Position numbers and translations under genes: made by a program. The notes beneath the pieces are model-generated. The model was not told where the DNA came from and made no database searches. It saw only the letters and a list, made by a program, of their open reading frames with translations. From NCBI GenBank assembly GCA_035772405.1, contig JAYKKM010000047.1:5054501-5118500 (forward strand): a stretch of 64,000 nucleotides of DNA, written 5' to 3'. The DNA is from Chrysogorgia sp. JL179-B06. Taxonomy: Eukaryota > Cnidaria > Anthozoa > Scleralcyonacea > Chrysogorgiidae. Shown in pieces: positions 11,046 through 23,893 of this stretch. How positions within the stretch are numbered: the first letter of the stretch is position 1; each line of letters starts with the position of its first letter.

Positions 11046-12662
11046 TCTCGCTTTGAATCTCGAAGCTGCGCCGTGCACCATATAATAAAAGCGTGAAAGG
11101 TCTAGAAAAGCTGATGGAAATTGAGAATTTTATTGAATTAATGATACTTTTGTATTTAATGTTATATACAATATTATGTTAGTCAAAGCACAACAATTAT
11201 AACTTTTTAAACAAAACTTTTTGTTTATTGTTATTCGCTATTTTAGCTAAGAATCCTAACATTAAATAATGTTACGTCGAAATTATAGGTTCAAAATATA
11301 GCTTCAGCCCATGTTTTTTTCAAGCCCATTTCACTGAAGATTCTTGTGAACTTCTTCCTTGCTTTGTCTGATGATCTCGCGTTCGTGTCCTTGAAGGTTG
11401 CTATTCCATTGTCCCTGTATAGACCTATATTTCCGCTCTTTAATGTTTCCTTGTGTTCCTTGTGTTCCTTCAATCCTTGTGTTCCTTTAACAACTGCATC
11501 TGATTATCTACACATATTGTTTAGTTTTGAAGGTGTCATTGCTGGTGAAGTATTTAAACCAAACCATTTTGTGCCAATTGTCTTAAGCTATCACAGATAG
11601 CTTCCAAACGAACTCCAAATTGGAGTTGTACTAATGCTCCTGTTAGGGGCACTGGTAAGAGCAGGCTTATAGCGAGAAGGGCGTCCGGGTGTCCTTGGAC
11701 GCCCTACAATGAAAAGTGGTCATCCAAAATTTGGGGGAGAAAGAAATTATTCTCAATGATTTGCCTAAAATATATATATAAATATATTTGAAAAGAAATA
11801 GCTTTAATTTTCAATATTATCATACATGTAACATTTTGACCAATTTGACAGTGTACCTAGTTGAGTGAAAATGTCCTAGTTGAATGAAGTGCCGGCACAA
11901 ACTTGCAAAGCCAAAAATCTTGAATGGTCTGACGTTATCTAAACTTGAACTGTTGAATTACAAATTTAATTGTAAGGAGAAAATATATGAATATAATCTG
12001 CTCTGAAATATAACTAATTTTCTGCTTCATTATATATGAGATAATATAATCATATTTGGACCAAAATATGTATTTAAAATGATGAGATACACTGTTAAAA
12101 AATTTGATTGAAGACCATTATATTTTGCTCAGTGCTCTCAAAATTCAGGAAATGCAGTTTACCCAAAATTCAAATATTTTCCAAGGGCCCCCTAGAAGTG
12201 TGTCGTCACTTTTGTGTGATATGTTCCCAAATTGGACGCCCTATTTCAGAATCCTGGCCACTAACATGACCATCTCTTCGTTTTTTACCTGTTGTTGGCT
12301 GACTGTCCATGTTGGAATCACTATTACTTAGTGTTTCTAGGCATGCTGATGCCTGTTGAGTTTTGATATATGCCGAAACAGCCAAATTTTTTGTTTCCGT
12401 ACAACTTATTATACTTTACAGCTGCGATTGCTTGGTCCCTCAAACAATTTTTTTTTTTTGGGGGGGGCGTTTTCTGACCACAGCCCGGAAATGTTTTTTC
12501 GAAAATGTTGTGACGTGGTAACGAAAAACCTAGATCCGCCCCTGTCAAATCACCACTAGAGTGGTTTTCTAGCTAGGACTTATCCACCGGATAAACTATC
12601 CAGGCTTCGTATAACCAGCCCAGATGTTTATAACCAGCCTCACATGTGAACTTAAGTTCACT
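11046..12662. other. No gene recognised
   Basis: AT-rich, with short open frames lacking recognisable domains. 12445-12550 contains T and G runs followed by the phrase gatccgcccctgtcaaat, a type of sequence often seen at ends of decayed DNA transposons. Nothing else can be supported. Confidence 0.5.
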
Positions 12663-12959
12663 TCAAATGAAACTTGGGGGCATGTTTATGATCATGCTAT
12701 ATTTTGGAAACCACCCATATAAAAATGTATGTGCCATGTTCAAATTAGCAACACATTTATTTATATGACGTGACGTGACGTGAACTGTTTGGACGTGTAC
12801 TGAAGTGCTCCGCGAATTATTTTGTATTTCATTTTTTCCTGTACAATTTTGAACGGGATACTTCTCAAAGTAGTCGGTAAAGTATTCTTCTATTGGAATC
12901 TGAGAAGCACCAAGTATCCTTTCGCCATCTAAATAATATTTAGTGAAATACCGGATTGT
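12663..12959 (-). CDS. Candidate exon or gene fragment of unknown function
   Basis: A 98-codon frame is open from an AG at 12960-12961 (stop TAG immediately upstream in frame) to a TGA at 12663-12665. Its first 40 residues look protein-like: TIRYFTKYYLDGERILGASQ then IPIEEYFTDYFEKYPVQNC. After that the composition becomes less convincing, so the real exon may end near 12846. There is no ATG at the start, which fits an internal or terminal exon or a transposon relic. The family was not recognised and no partner exons were found. Confidence 0.3.
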   Translation of the reverse strand, partial: TIRYFTKYYLDGERILGASQIPIEEYFTDYFEKYPVQNCTGKNEIQNNSRSTSVHVQTVHVTSRHINKCVANLNMAHTFLYGWFPKYSMIINMPPSFI

Positions 12960-13272
12960 CTATACCGAGATTTTTAACGTTTGTTTTTCAAGCCCGCGCA
13001 AAAACGGATGGTCTTCACACGCAAGCAAACGAAACACGCCACGTATGCTGACGACAGTACGCGTGCTTCAATTTGATCTGTGCGCGTGTGTGCATTAACT
13101 TGGAATAAAACTCTTCGAACTGTACTCGCTGTAGACACATGTTTTTTGTTCATAGTGGAATATATGTAGTAGGCTTTATCTTATAATGAAACTGTAATTA
13201 GTTTTATAAGTAACATTAAGAATATATTGTTGTAAGAGCATTGAGACTATTGTATAATGCTCCTAATACGTC

Positions 13273-13332
<60 letters not shown>

Positions 13333-15673
13333 AAATTATTTATAATAACTATCACTTTCTTTTTATCTGCTTTTCACGCATTTTCATGCATTGCTTCTTA
13401 AGTCTACATGTTCTATCCTTAATAGCGGTAGTCACATGTACGCATTGCGTACCTATTTTTTAATGTGTTGGAGTCTTGACCGAGCTTTAGACCAATCAAA
13501 AAGCGTGTAGCTAATTGACTAGCCAATCAGAACACGATCCAGACTCCAACATTCGGGGGTGTCCTACTTTTAAGGTGTGGCACATTTAATAATCCGTTTA
13601 ATATTATCCAGAAGGGTGTCATGCGAGTCATCAAGAAGACAATGAATTCTGGGAAGCCACACACACACTCGCACACATTGACTATATACACAATTCTCTT
13701 CTTAGAGGAAGAAAAAGTGTATAGAGAACTCAATATGTATGTGATGTTTCACAGAAGTTGATGTCATTCAAGGTGACTGCAGACTTTTGGATAATAGAAG
13801 GTTGTTCAAGGTGACATCGACACCCCCGCACACACACACATCAGTGTTTTTTTCAGCTGTGGTGCAGTTAAACTGCGGTTTTTTTGTTTCTTTCTTTTGT
13901 TGGTTGTTTTTTATCTTCATCTTTTTTCTTTGTTTTTACATTTTTTTAAAAGTTTCCTTTATAACAGTGTTAAAAATTTTTGTAATACAAATAAAAAGGA
14001 AAAAAATCGATGAAAAAACCGAACATTTTTGTCTGAGGAGACATAACAGTCCGACATCTTGAGGTGAAATGTGTATGTGAAGTGTGCGTGTTTACCAAGG
14101 TATCAAAAATCGTAAAATAACACTTTTCTTTCATAGAACGAATATAATTTTTTAAAAACAATATATAAACTTTTTTTTAAGAAAAATATGGTAATTTGAA
14201 AAATGGAAGACATTGTTTTTATTTTATTTTTTATTTTTTTAATTTTATTTTTTATCTTACATTGAAATATATCGAATAAAATACAATTGATATAGATTTA
14301 TGCTACAAATATATGAAATGTTAATTGTAAAACAAAATTATTAAAAACTCAACAACAACAACAACAACAAAAATGAAATGATTATTAAGTTTTACAAATT
14401 TACTCTGTTTAGAGTAAAAGATGTTATAAAAATATTATTTCTCCATTTGATTCATCTCTAAAATATAGTTCATGTTCAAATTTTCCAAGTTCTCGATTAC
14501 TTGCTATTAAATGCAGTTTACGATGATTACTCCTCTTTAAAAGCGTCTGTATATCTACAAATTTCGCTTTTTCTCTCTTGATCATTATGTCAAAAACTAA
14601 TTGTCTTCTGATATTTTTATGTAAATAGAAGAAACAGGGTTTGTAAGTTTTATTTATTTCTGAGCATTTTTTTGTTGTTGATTTCAATTTTTTTAGCAAT
14701 TCATCAACATTTTCCCATGGGCACACATTCAGTTTTCTTTACGTCAAATGTTTGTTCATTTAACAAAAATTCCAATCATTGATGATATATCCATATGAAA
14801 ATAGCAGAATAGAAGAGGTGTCGGTAAATTCTGCGCAAATGTTTCTTTTATTTCCAAAACTAATTTGAAATTTCCATGGTCTTCATTTTTTGTGCATAAC
14901 CTTAGTATCAACTTCGTTGATTCCAATATTTTGTTAAAAAAAATGGTGAAATATATTTAGGTTTTTTTTGTACTTTTAACAAACTACTAAATTATCTGAA
15001 TCATTCAAATTCATTTTAATGTTCTTTGTTTTCTTCCAAAATAACAGTATGAAAAATTAAAGAGGTCGAGTTTAAATAGTTTTTCTATTTGGAAAAAGTA
15101 TGAAAGGAATGTGTGTGTGAAAAAATGTTTATTAAATGAGTAAATTTTTTAGAGAGGATGCTTATGCAGTGGAGTCTCGTGAGTTTTTAGAAAATAAATG
15201 TCGAGATTCAAAATTGGCTTTGGTTATCTCGATCCTTACCATCTGATGATGAGTTATTGATCATAACTAATCTTGGCGTGGTGTAGAAATAGAGTGTTGC
15301 GGCCCTCCTGAGCTACAGTTGTTGTGTATTATTATTAAATTAACAGTAATTATTTATTATTATTATTTGTAAATATACTTTTAAATTCTGGGTCCGCAGT
15401 AATTGGCTATGCTGTTGCGGTCACTCTGTCATTGTTTTATTACTATATATAATGTAATCTATGTTAGGTTTCTTTTTTTATGTTAGTTTTTTTTTTGCAC
15501 AATGGTGAAGCTAATAAAATAAATAAAATTAAATAAAATTAAATTAAAATTTGTGCGAGTTGGCAACCAAATGGTGGAAATCTTTATGAAACTCTTCATA
15601 ATCATTTTCAGTTATTTTTTGTGAAAATTCATTTTTGTTTAAAAAGTATGGAAAGAAATTAATTAAAGTATCC
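12960..15673. other. AT-rich stretch with simple repeats, no confident gene
   Basis: Contains a (TTA)n run of about 19 units (13275-13332) and low-complexity T-rich and A-rich tracts (13870-15540). A 100-codon minus frame at 14424-14726 (Lys- and Asn-rich, no ATG start, domain not recognised) may be a decayed gene like those at 17.7-25.2 kb, but this is weak. Confidence 0.5.
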
Positions 15674-16000
15674 TTAAAGGTGCCGTCAAGTCCGTTCTGC
15701 GCATGTCCACGTTTCTGTTTACATCGTTTGTTTACATTGCATTATATAAACATTGAACATGAAGTATTGCGGATTTTTTTCACACGCTTGAGCTTTTCCG
15801 CCTAAAAAGCGTGTTATAAGAAGCTGTTCTGTTTCTAAATGTTGTTAATATATCAAACTACCACTCGCGCCTTCGCCACCTTTGACAAATACTCGCTTTC
15901 GAACTGTCGCAAATCTATTCCGTTAACGTTTGTTTACATGTGGGGTCCCCAACGTTTGAAATATCACACATGCGCAGAACGGACTTGACGGCACCTTTAA
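15674..16000. mobile_element. TTAA-flanked MITE
   Basis: Ends ttaaaggtgccgtcaagtcc and its reverse complement (gacttgacggcacctttaa), with the palindromic core ccgttctgcgcatgt on both sides. TTAA at both borders suggests a piggyBac-like target. A one-ended copy of the same family occurs at about 30540-30670 (gcgggctggacggcaccttt). Confidence 0.85.
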
Positions 16001-16018
16001 CTGATCATTATAAAACTA

Positions 16019-17648
16019 TTAAGGGGAGGGTAAACCCAAACTTTGACTCAGATGGTAATTTTCTTTTTTTTGAAGAATTAGAATCTTTGAAGCCTACTTA
16101 ATTATCTCTATTGCGATTTATTTGTTAAGCGTTCGAAAAAAACCAGTTTTCCCCTTGATTTCCTCAATGTTTAGATAAACCGCGTGGGAAAGGTACTGGG
16201 AACGAAGTTGTTGTTTGGTCCGTATTTTGTACGTTTCTGTTGTGTGATAGCCTGAGAGGACTTAACTATCGGTAACCAGCTGGGTAAAGACATTATAAAG
16301 TCTCGTGATCCCGATCCTTTTCACACGAAGAACTGTGTGATATAAGTACTGCGCGATTCGTGTCGTCTTTTCCTGTTCGTTGGAGACACTGTCGTGGCAA
16401 TATTGGGAGACTGGTTTTAAGTCCGTCTCGGGGCAAGTAAAAATGTGTAAATTTGACTTCATATATGTGAAATAGATGTATTGAAGTATGGCTCTAGTAT
16501 TTGGAAATGTTTGAATGGTGACTTGCCCCGAGACGTGATATAATTTTACTGTTTTGTGGAGGGTTGGCTGGGTGTCCAATTTTCCAAATATATCCCTTAA
16601 TGCACTAGGGTCGTAATGGCAATTGAAAAGCAGGTCGTGCCCCTCCTTGTAATCTCATTCTCTGATTATGAGCATGGTCAATATATTGTTGCGCTTACAT
16701 AATTGGTAGATGGAAAAGGCTCATTTTCCAACGCATAATACGAAGTCTACAAAGTTGTTTTAATTTTGTCAATATACAAGAGACGAACAGGGCTTTCAGA
16801 AATCTCGTGGAATGGTAAATCAGTAGTGAGTGCATGATTAAATGCGATGCTTTTGATCAGTATCGCTATATATAGTATTTGAAAATCGAGTCATAAAGCC
16901 GATTTAAGGACCACCGAGAAGGAGGACTGCTCAGCTTCTTCGTGTTCAAAGAGAGGAAGACCTCAGAGAAGCAGTAGGATCACTTATGAAGCTGGAGGTT
17001 TCAACGAATAACTGACTGTGAAATGAAAACAAATGATCACATGAAAACAAATTTCTACCATAATTTCAGCTTCGTTTAATCACTATGAACTTTAAAGTTG
17101 TTTTTTCTCTGATTGCACTTTTTATACTTTGAGAAAAGATATCTCAAGAACCATTTGATCAATTAATTTGAAATTTTCAGGAGTTGTAGAAATAAATGAG
17201 TTATTGGGGATGAGCTGAGGATTTTGTCATATTTTGTTTCGGTTAAAAGATATATATTAAAAATATTGAACAATGATTGATGTTATGATTTTTAGATCGG
17301 TCTAGACACTACAGTTTTTGAAATATTGCAAAACCCCCAACTCATCCCCACCATTATTGTATATATCAATTAATGAATTTCAATATATAACATAAGACTC
17401 TGTATCCTATAACAAGATATCTTTTCTCAACTCCATGTAGGTAATTCACAGCATGCGGTATTTTTGATAGCCAGGTTACCAATAGCAACGCTATGTGCAA
17501 ACTCAAAATCGATATAATATGAATCTCTGGTTCATAAGCTATCTGGTGATGTATAGTTTGCCATAGTTTTGAAGTAAGGGACAGCTTTTATGGGCTAATG
17601 AAAACATAACAGTGATTTATGCCAATTTCACGTTAACCCTCCCCTTAA
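16019..17648. mobile_element. 1.6-kb TIR element with TTAA ends
   Basis: Left end ttaaggggagggtaaac, right end gttaaccctccccttaa. TIRs are only about 17 bp and the borders are TTAA. The interior has a 105-codon minus frame (16262-16579) with no recognised domain, so I treat the element as non-autonomous. It lies 18 bp from the MITE ending at 16000. Confidence 0.75.
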
Positions 17649-17736
17649 GGAATATGAAAAGATAGAAGGAAAAATTTTAGTATTTGTAAATAGTGTTTTA
17701 GAAAAGCCCAAATTAATTTTTTCCCCAAAAATTATC

Positions 17737-17971
17737 ATGTTAAGTTCATTATTCAAGAATTTAAGGATTCAGAATTCACTTTTGTAAAATATGAGCGTCA
17801 TAACTCGAGTCGTACAATTGTAGAATATAATGCAATAGTTTTAAAAGTTGACAATAATTCATCTAATCTTAATTCTAATTATGAAACAACTAATGGTTGT
17901 ATTTTTACATTAGTTGGTTCATTCTCCCCTTCAGCTGTAATAGGTAGACAAGTGTATATTGATTGTTGTTA
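17737..17971 (+). pseudogene. Decayed protein fragment, unknown family
   Basis: About 70 codons open on the plus strand ending in TAA at 17969-17971. Residues include FTFVKYERHNSSRTIVEYNA then IVLKVDNNSSN and GCIFTLVGSFSPSAVIGRQV. The mix of hydrophobic strands and conserved-looking Gly/Pro is protein-like rather than random AT-rich sequence. No family recognised. Confidence 0.35.
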
Positions 17972-18024
17972 AATTATGTTTAAAAAATTATCCAAAAATA
18001 TTGAATATAGTTTAGTTTGGTTTT

Positions 18025-18801
18025 AAAGTGCCTATGCAATGAAAATTTAACCCATTTTTTATGATTGTATTTGCAAGAACAGTTAAAATAATGAAGAATG
18101 GCTTTTACAGTTCTTTCATTTGTCGTCCCGTTCTGGAGTTATTACGATTTATGTAATTTGAACTATGACGTCATAAGTATGACATGGTATGTAACAAAAC
18201 TGAAAATCATCGATATCTTTGGATTGATTTGACAAAATTGACTCAAACTTTGTAAACTTACTCAGTCAAGAAAACTAAACATTGATATAGTTTAGATATA
18301 GTTTCCATGGCAATAGATTAGTTTACAGGCTTCTTTTATTTAAACATGTATGGATGTTTCCATATTTGTTTATTGCAGTTTAATATTTTTTGTTTTAAAC
18401 TTCCCTGTTGCATTTAAAATTGAATAGAAACGATGCCAACTTGTTAAAATCCCAAAGTGCTTTACATATTGTTGAAAACAAAAAAAAATTAAACTAAGAG
18501 GGATGGAGAACTGTGAACTAATATGTTTCCATTGCAAAAGATAATAATGTTTAGTTTTTATGACTGAGTACGTAAGTCTACAAAGTTTGAGCCAATTTAG
18601 TTAAATCAATCCAAAGATATGCATGATTTTCAGTTTTTTTACAATACCATGTCATATTTATGACGTTATAATTCAAATTACATAAAACGTAATAACTCAA
18701 GAACGAGACGACAAATGAAAGAACTGTAAAAGCCATTCTTCATTATTTTAACTGTTATTGCAAATACAATCATAAAATTTTCATTGCATAGACACTTTAA
18801 A
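18025..18801. mobile_element. Foldback MITE, TTAAAGTGCCTATGC ends
   Basis: Arms about 18025-18290 and 18535-18801 are inverted copies: left begins ttttaaagtgcctatgcaat, right ends attgcatagacactttaaaa. Each arm is about 260 bp with a 250-bp unpaired middle. It belongs to the TTAAAGTG family seen repeatedly in this window. Confidence 0.85.
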
Positions 18802-19328
18802 AAGTATAAGAATAAAAAAAAAAATTATTTTTATTTGTTTTGATTTTTCTTTGTTTTCTTCCTGATCTCTTTAAAAAACGAAAACAATTTTTACAATAAG
18901 TTATTCTTGTTTTCAATACAATATTTACAATAAGTCATTTTTGATAATTTTTACAATAAGTCATTCTTGTGCAAGCTCCTTGGATTTTGGGAAAAATAAT
19001 ATTTACAGGAAGAGTATTATGCTTGAATCTTGTGGGGCATCATTTTCTGAATTAAAATTAAAACTTTAAAATGTAATAGAATATCTTATAACAAATATTG
19101 TTGGTATGAATTGGTTTTAAAGGGGGAAATAGAAGAGCATCAAAAGCATTATTTGTCGTGGGGGAAAACAATATCATCTTATATACACGATGATGTTATG
19201 GATTTGATTGGGGAAAACGTGTATTTTAAGAATGAAGAATTATTTAAAAAATAAAAGAATAAAAAAGAATATTCTAAAAAGTATATAAAAAGAATTTGTT
19301 ATATAAAATATATTATCGATTGTTATTA

Positions 19329-19504
19329 CAGTGGAACCCCGTTAATACGACCGCTGTCTGGCCAAAAAATGTGGTCGTATTAACGGGATGGTCGTATTAA
19401 CGGGGTAGAATCACACTATTTAGCTTATACTCCGCCCAGAAAAGTGAGGTCGCAATAACGAGGTGGTCGTATTAACGGGGTGGTCGCATGGCGGGGTTCC
19501 ACTG
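19329..19504. mobile_element. pogo/Tigger-like MITE with TA duplication
   Basis: 176 bp; ends cagtggaaccccgttaatac and its imperfect inverse ggcggggttccactg, flanked by TA on both sides. The interior repeats ggtcgtattaacgggg in both orientations. CAGTGGAACCCCG-type ends with TA duplications are typical of the pogo branch of Tc1/mariner. Confidence 0.85.
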
Positions 19505-21144
19505 TACAACGTTTTCCTGTAAAAGAGTTCCTGGCGAAAAAAGAAAAATATTTTTATTAGTTTTTAATGTGGAAAACAGTGTAACAGGTCCAACAACTTT
19601 TACCACTTACTATGCTGATAAAGATCAAAGTTAATTAATTGGAAAAATTGTAGAATTTAATTCATTTACTTATGACTTACAAGAAAAAGAAACTCCAATG
19701 GATAATGAACAAGAAACTCCAATGGATATTGATAATGACAAGTCAAGTTTTTAAACAAATGATCCAACATCGCGATTCCACGATGATGATATACCGTATT
19801 GGTTCAATAAAAGTGTTAAAATTTTTTTGTAAAGATAACGATATATTCATGACTGAAATTAGAAAAAAGAATCTGATTGTGAATCATTATTTTAAATTAA
19901 TTTTTGAAATTGGGAATCATATTCCAGGAACTTTAGAATATTTAATGAATTATGATATGCAAACGATGAACAATTTTTAGGGGAAAATGTTATGATTATG
20001 ATGGAGATTTGCGAATTGTTGAAAAATATGAATTAGAATAAATGTTTAAATAAATGTTCGAATAATATGTATAAAGTTATTACGTATTGTTTTTTACTTT
20101 CAGTACTATTGCAATGGTAAACTTGGATTATTATTTTGGATGCGTGGATTAATGAATTATTATAATGGAGGGTTTATTCGATGTCCACATTTTCAAAAAA
20201 AATTATAGATCGTCTTCCAAATACCAATTCCTTTGTAAAAATTTACAAAAAATATCAATCATGATTATTATATTCTTGAAGATAATAATAATCATTATAT
20301 GATTCCCCGGTTGAAAGATACTGAATTGAAATATGCAATAGGAAGATCATGGTGGTTTGATGATGCTATTCTTCGAGAAAATGAAAATCGAATTGTTATA
20401 TTTCCCTCATTGAAAATATGTTGTAGTTTTTTTTCATCGCTGGAACAATTTACTGAAAAATATGTGTATTTACCATGTGAACCAACTGTATTTTCCCCTT
20501 AAGAATATCCTGATGTTTATCATATGAGTACATTTATACAATTATTGACGAGTCAAAAAAATTACGAAAGTAGAAGTATTCCCTTACCTCATGGATTTGA
20601 AAAAAATACGTTAATTGAACAATTAAAAAAATTCATAGGAAATTTGGGAATTTTGATTTTTATATTACTATTTATATGTATATGATAGCTCCTTTTTATT
20701 TTAGAGATTTAACTAAAATATTTGGTCAGAGTGAAATATTTATTATGCATGCTTCTTGTTTTATATTTTATTGTTAAATACATCCCCAAAGAATTATGTT
20801 TATGACATGAAAAAAAGAAACAACGTTGTATTCGATATTATTTTTCAACTTTTTTAAAAAGGTACGATAAAATCCTGAAAAAATTAGTAAATAAATTTTT
20901 ATTTAGAATGTATTTCTCCAATGTTTCTTAAATGTTGTCTCCATCTTTCTATTCTATCATTACATTGACATTTTGCTACTGTTTTACTACAGATATCTCT
21001 AATATAGTTTCTTTATACAGAAATAACAAAAATGATTGTGAACATTGTATTGATGGCACGTAAAATGACACGTAATGATAAAAATGATTGACTTCATAGT
21101 TGCAGTGATAACATTATGGCATTTTCTTTATAGAAACAAAAACT

Positions 21145-21535
21145 TATACAACTAATTACCGTTGGGTAACTGATCCCCTTCTTGATGGTAGAAGATTACA
21201 TAATACATTAGCATAAATAATGAAGAAATTGGAAAAATTAACAATTCTGTTGAAGCATATTCAAATTTATGCAAAGTGTTAAATCACGAGTATTCTGAAA
21301 TGCCTTTTACTTACAATAAATTTATAAACGCATATGGAATAATTGGATTTGATTTAACGGATAATCAAGATTCTCATTTAGCGGTATTGCCTATAAGACC
21401 TACAGGAAAAAGTTAATGCTGCATTTCATTTTAGTGCAGATACTGCCGAAGGAGTAATAATTTTTGTAGGAATATTTAGAATCGAAATTATAGCAGGTAT
21501 TAATACACCTGCAAGATTATTACATGAAATTTAAA
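21145..21535 (+). pseudogene. Decayed protein fragment, unknown family
   Basis: Plus-strand reading frames separated by stops and at least one frame change encode NYRWVTDPLLDGRRLHNTL, then FTYNKFINAYGIIGFDLTDN, then FHFSADTAEGVIIFVGIFRI before a TAA. The pattern FxLTDN..HLAVLP followed by beta-rich residues recalls virion- or Polinton-like proteins, but this is only an impression and the similarity was not checked. Confidence 0.3.
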
Positions 21536-22466
21536 TTCTAAAAAGAAATCAATCAAAGAGAGAGAAGTAAGAAAAAAATGAAACATGTTAATATTATAAC
21601 CCCCCCACCCAAAAAAAAAAAGGAAAAAAGATCAATAGAAAGGAAGAAAATTATTAATAGACTTCCTAATTAGTGAAGTTGCTAATAATAACAACGATAG
21701 CCTTGGAAAATATGGCAATGAAGAAGATGATGGTAATAATGACGATACTCTCGCATGCAAGCGCCGTGACGGCTGCAAGTCAATTTCTTAGCTCAAGTTT
21801 GTTTGCTTTTTAATTCGTATTCAATTGACTATACGATTTCTATTCAACTATACATCTGTCTAAGCTTCTCGACAAGCTACTGGTGGGTTTTAAAAGTGGT
21901 CTACTCAAGAATACCTTGATATATTTATACTTCTGGAGCTTCTACTTCGAACCATATGCTTTCTTAGAGATGGCGAACACACGTATTGTTTACGGCTTTG
22001 CGGCCTATCTACGATTTCTGAAGCCTGCTAAGCGCCAAAGAATTGCGCCATCTGTCTTCAACTGTCTCAAAGCATATGAAATACTGAAGCCTTTTCGTTC
22101 ATATCGTGCAGGATGTAAAGTCAAATGCAGAACTCAAGGTCTACAATATATTAGTCCGACATATTCAACTAGCCGTGACCAACGCATTCAAAGTAATTAT
22201 CATTTCAGAGGAGCAAATGTAAATAACTGTATACTGGTCCAAACAGATCGCAAAAAATATTGGCTAGTGTGCCTATAATTCTTCTCACGAATGCCTGCCA
22301 CATCACGAATAAAATCGACGAGCTCTACGAAGTGATCGATAACAACCACAGTGTATGGCCTGACTATAGTAACGGAGTCGTGGCTGACAAGTGAAATTCC
22401 CAACTCCTGTGTGTCTGTTGGTTCAAACATGAATATATACCGTAAAGATCGAGCCTATCGGGAGGC

Positions 22467-22925
22467 GTGATTGCCTTTGTTAATAACAGCATACAAACCA
22501 TTCACTTGACTGACCCTGAGAAAGAAGAATACGAGGTACTATGGCTACTATTAAGACCTACAGGTATTAGAATGCCACGACCGTTTAGCTGCATAATTTC
22601 TGCGAGTATCTACTTTCCTCCTGGGAAAACTTTAGCGGAACAAAAGGAAATGAATGACTATCTTACCAGCTGCCTTGATCAGGCTCTTCTCGCTCGTCCA
22701 TCAGCTGGTATTATTATTTGTGGCGATATGAACAAAATGGACACTAATCCAGTTTGCCGTCGATTTAATTTGAGAAAATCTGTCCGCGCTCCAACTCGCG
22801 GCGCAAATGTGTTAGACCAGATTCTTACAAACATGTGTACACTGTATGACAATGTTAAGCATCTACCACCATTAGGGAACTCCGATCATCAGTGTCTACT
22901 CATGGAGGCAAAAGTTCGCCCATGA
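22467..22925 (+). pseudogene. LINE apurinic-type endonuclease domain fragment
   Basis: About 150 codons: GGVIAFVNN at the start, SASIYFPPG, then AGIIICGDMNKMDTN, NVLDQILTN and GNSDHQCLL. The GDMN, LDQILTN and SDH motifs are the Asp/Asn/His metal and catalytic signatures of APE-like LINE endonucleases. Residues upstream of GGVIAFVNN are frame-disrupted, so the domain is incomplete at its N-terminus. It ends in TGA just before the deletion junction. Confidence 0.85.
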
Positions 22926-23016
22926 ATACCAGCAATTACGAAGAAAGTTCGCAAAATGACGCCAAAGAACTTTGCAGCGCTCTCACTTGCACTAAATAAA
23001 GAGAGCTAGCACCAAA

Positions 23017-23871
23017 GTGAGACTCCCTGGTACCATCTCCAGAACTGCTGCATGTCCAGCCGGAGTGCCGCAAGGTTCGGTTATATCGCCATCTTTATTC
23101 AGCGTCTTTGTCAACGACCTGGAGGACGCCATTCCGCATGACATTAGGGACAGTATCGGTGTGTGCAAGTATGCAGATGACTGTACATTATATGAAGCCG
23201 TTTCGGCTACTCATTCAAGTCAAATGCAAACGGTCCTCGATAGCATACAGTCTTGGTCTTTTAATAACAAGATGGTTTTAAATTCCACCAAAACCAAGGA
23301 AATGTGGATCAGTTTTAGAGATGTGCCTACCCCAGACTATCTTACAATAGAGAATAAACCACTGGATCGTGTAAATAGTTTTAAGCTTCTGGGTGTTTTC
23401 TGCCACGATGATCTTAAATGGAACTCTCACGTACAAGAGACGACTAGGAAGGCTAATAAGAGACTTTTCTATCTACGCGAGTGTAGGAAGGCTGGCCTTC
23501 CAATGGAGGTTGGTATCACTATGTATTGCTCAAGAATAAGGTCCCTCCTGGAATACGCTTCACCGATATGGAGTGGAATACCAAACTACCTAGAAGAAGA
23601 AATTGATCATGTGCAAAAGAGAAGCATGTCTATCATAGGAGCACCAAAGAATACCCTGAAGAATTTGAGTGTGAGGCGGGATTTAGCAACTAAACGTGAG
23701 CTAGAACGTATTTTATCTGATGAACTACATCCATGTTATAAACACTTGCCACCTCATAATAAGTACTATTATAATCTGAGAAACAAACGTAGACTGAATC
23801 CACCTCTATCAGGAACAGAGAGACATCAGAATAGTTTTATTCCACATGCTATAAAACTTATAAATATATGA
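23017..23871 (+). pseudogene. LINE reverse transcriptase C-terminal part
   Basis: 284 codons. Contains PAGVPQGSVISPSLFSVFVN, the catalytic YADD box (CKYADDCTLYEA), NSTKTKEMWISF and FKLLGVFCHDDLKWNSHV, followed by the thumb/connection region ending in FIPHAIKLINI and a TGA. Motifs before PQGS (fingers and first Asp) are missing because of the internal deletion, so this copy cannot be active. Confidence 0.92.
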
Positions 23872-23893
23872 ATGTATAGGTCTCTTAGTCACT

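Larger units (their letters stand above)
21880..23880 (+). mobile_element. Internally deleted non-LTR retrotransposon (CR1/L2-like)
   Basis: Endonuclease and reverse transcriptase parts of one LINE lie on the plus strand, joined across a deletion near 22925-23016 that removes the N-terminal part of the polymerase. A few stops and frame changes upstream of 22467 (the segment TNKIDELYEVIDN is near 22310) also show decay. Base composition is much less AT-rich than the surrounding block, so it inserted later. Confidence 0.85.

Noticed and set aside
15241..15262. Other CTGATGA occurrences as hammerhead ribozymes
   Set aside because: No GAAA box and no pairing segments at suitable distance.
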